From CAG-103 sp963627135 (lineage in GTDB: Bacteria; Bacillota; Clostridia; Oscillospirales; Oscillospiraceae), in assembly GCA_963627135.1 (NCBI GenBank), contig CAVFZY010000008.1, positions 1 through 64,000 of the forward strand: 64,000 bases of DNA, read 5' to 3'. Shown piece by piece: positions 63,817 to 64,000 of the stretch. Under the pieces are notes generated by a model. The model worked only from the letters and a program-made list of their open reading frames with translations. It was not told the origin of the DNA and made no database searches. Numbering within the stretch: position 1 is the stretch's first letter; every line of letters starts with the position of its first letter. A program made the position numbers and the translations under genes.

Positions 63817-64000
63817 GCAAATTCCATTTGATACTTTCCCATCGGCGCAACTACACCCAAATTGCGCAGCAAATAGTACGAAGCATCAGAATGACGATGT
63901 CTGCCGTGGAGACGAGTCACTGTGGGATCACGACAACATATCAAACAGGTTGCCGATGTCTGATCGGGCCAGTGATAGGTACCGGGAATGACCATTTTGA
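63810..64000 (-). CDS. C-terminal end of an unidentified gene cut by the window edge
   Basis: A minus-strand frame open from the right edge to a TAA at 63810, at least 63 codons. It contains two CxxC-like Cys ('ATCLICC') and a His/Arg-rich stretch, and ends '...GKYQMEFAT'. Base composition is more AT-rich than the rest of the window. I do not recognise it; it could be the end of a mobile-element or zinc-binding protein, or not a gene at all. Confidence 0.3.
   Translation of the reverse strand, partial: KMVIPGTYHWPDQTSATCLICCRDPTVTRLHGRHRHSDASYYLLRNLGVVAPMGKYQMEFAT

Overview
This is a GC-rich bacterial chromosome segment with about 49 protein genes. I see no rRNA, tRNA, CRISPR array, insertion sequence or phage. 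The gene content points to a Gram-positive anaerobe of the Clostridia, most likely an Oscillospiraceae-type gut bacterium. The reasons are teichoic-acid-type wall polymer genes, SLH-domain proteins, a T-box leader, pyruvate phosphate dikinase, a Bce-type antibiotic-sensing module, a PotC-PotD fusion, and GGAGG ribosome sites with frequent GTG starts. The genus is inference.

Layout. 56-12677 (minus) is one long wall or surface polysaccharide operon: two Wzy/O-antigen-ligase-like proteins, MurJ, a DUF5693 protein, two family 2 glycosyltransferases, a Wzx-like flippase, a CDP-glycerol glycerophosphotransferase, TagD, and a SpoVB-like flippase behind a terminator. 12841-14356 is a divergent XRE regulator / TIM-barrel-like pair sharing a palindromic operator. 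14452-20293 holds two paralogous secreted lipases with SLH anchors, which flank a pseudouridine synthase and an apparently shortened amino acid permease. 20698-25459 has ppdK, a cupin and a TrpB2-type tryptophan synthase beta chain behind a T-box with a TGG specifier. 26041-31449 has a small twin zinc-ribbon protein and the complete livJHMGF branched-chain amino acid importer. 31625-36653 has a MATE exporter and an FtsX-type ABC exporter with two tandem operators. 36861-40844 is a spermidine/putrescine importer (potA-potB-potCD) behind a long structured leader. 41686-43939 has a small unknown protein and CstA. 44336-47949 is TetR, Crp/Fnr and oleate hydratase. 48234-52756 is a BceAB-RS-like module. 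53056-57950 has an amino acid racemase, a PII-like protein with a DUF1538 membrane protein, and FtsH. 58191-62493 is a three-gene cassette (LRR protein, AAA ATPase, VWA protein). 62553-63700 is a yybP-ykoY manganese riboswitch controlling a CaCA-family cation exchanger. A partial minus-strand gene runs off the right edge.

How the parts connect. The wall operon could build the polymer that the SLH lipases bind. Nitrogen handling recurs: branched-chain and polyamine importers, CstA, racemase, PII-like protein and the Trp T-box. Envelope stress and drug defence recur too: the Bce module, MATE, the FtsX exporter, FtsH and oleate hydratase. The least explained signals are the roughly 400-nt potA leader, a 12-base element shared by the XRE/TIM-barrel operator and the ftsH promoter, the LRR-AAA-VWA cassette, and the PII-like/DUF1538 pair.
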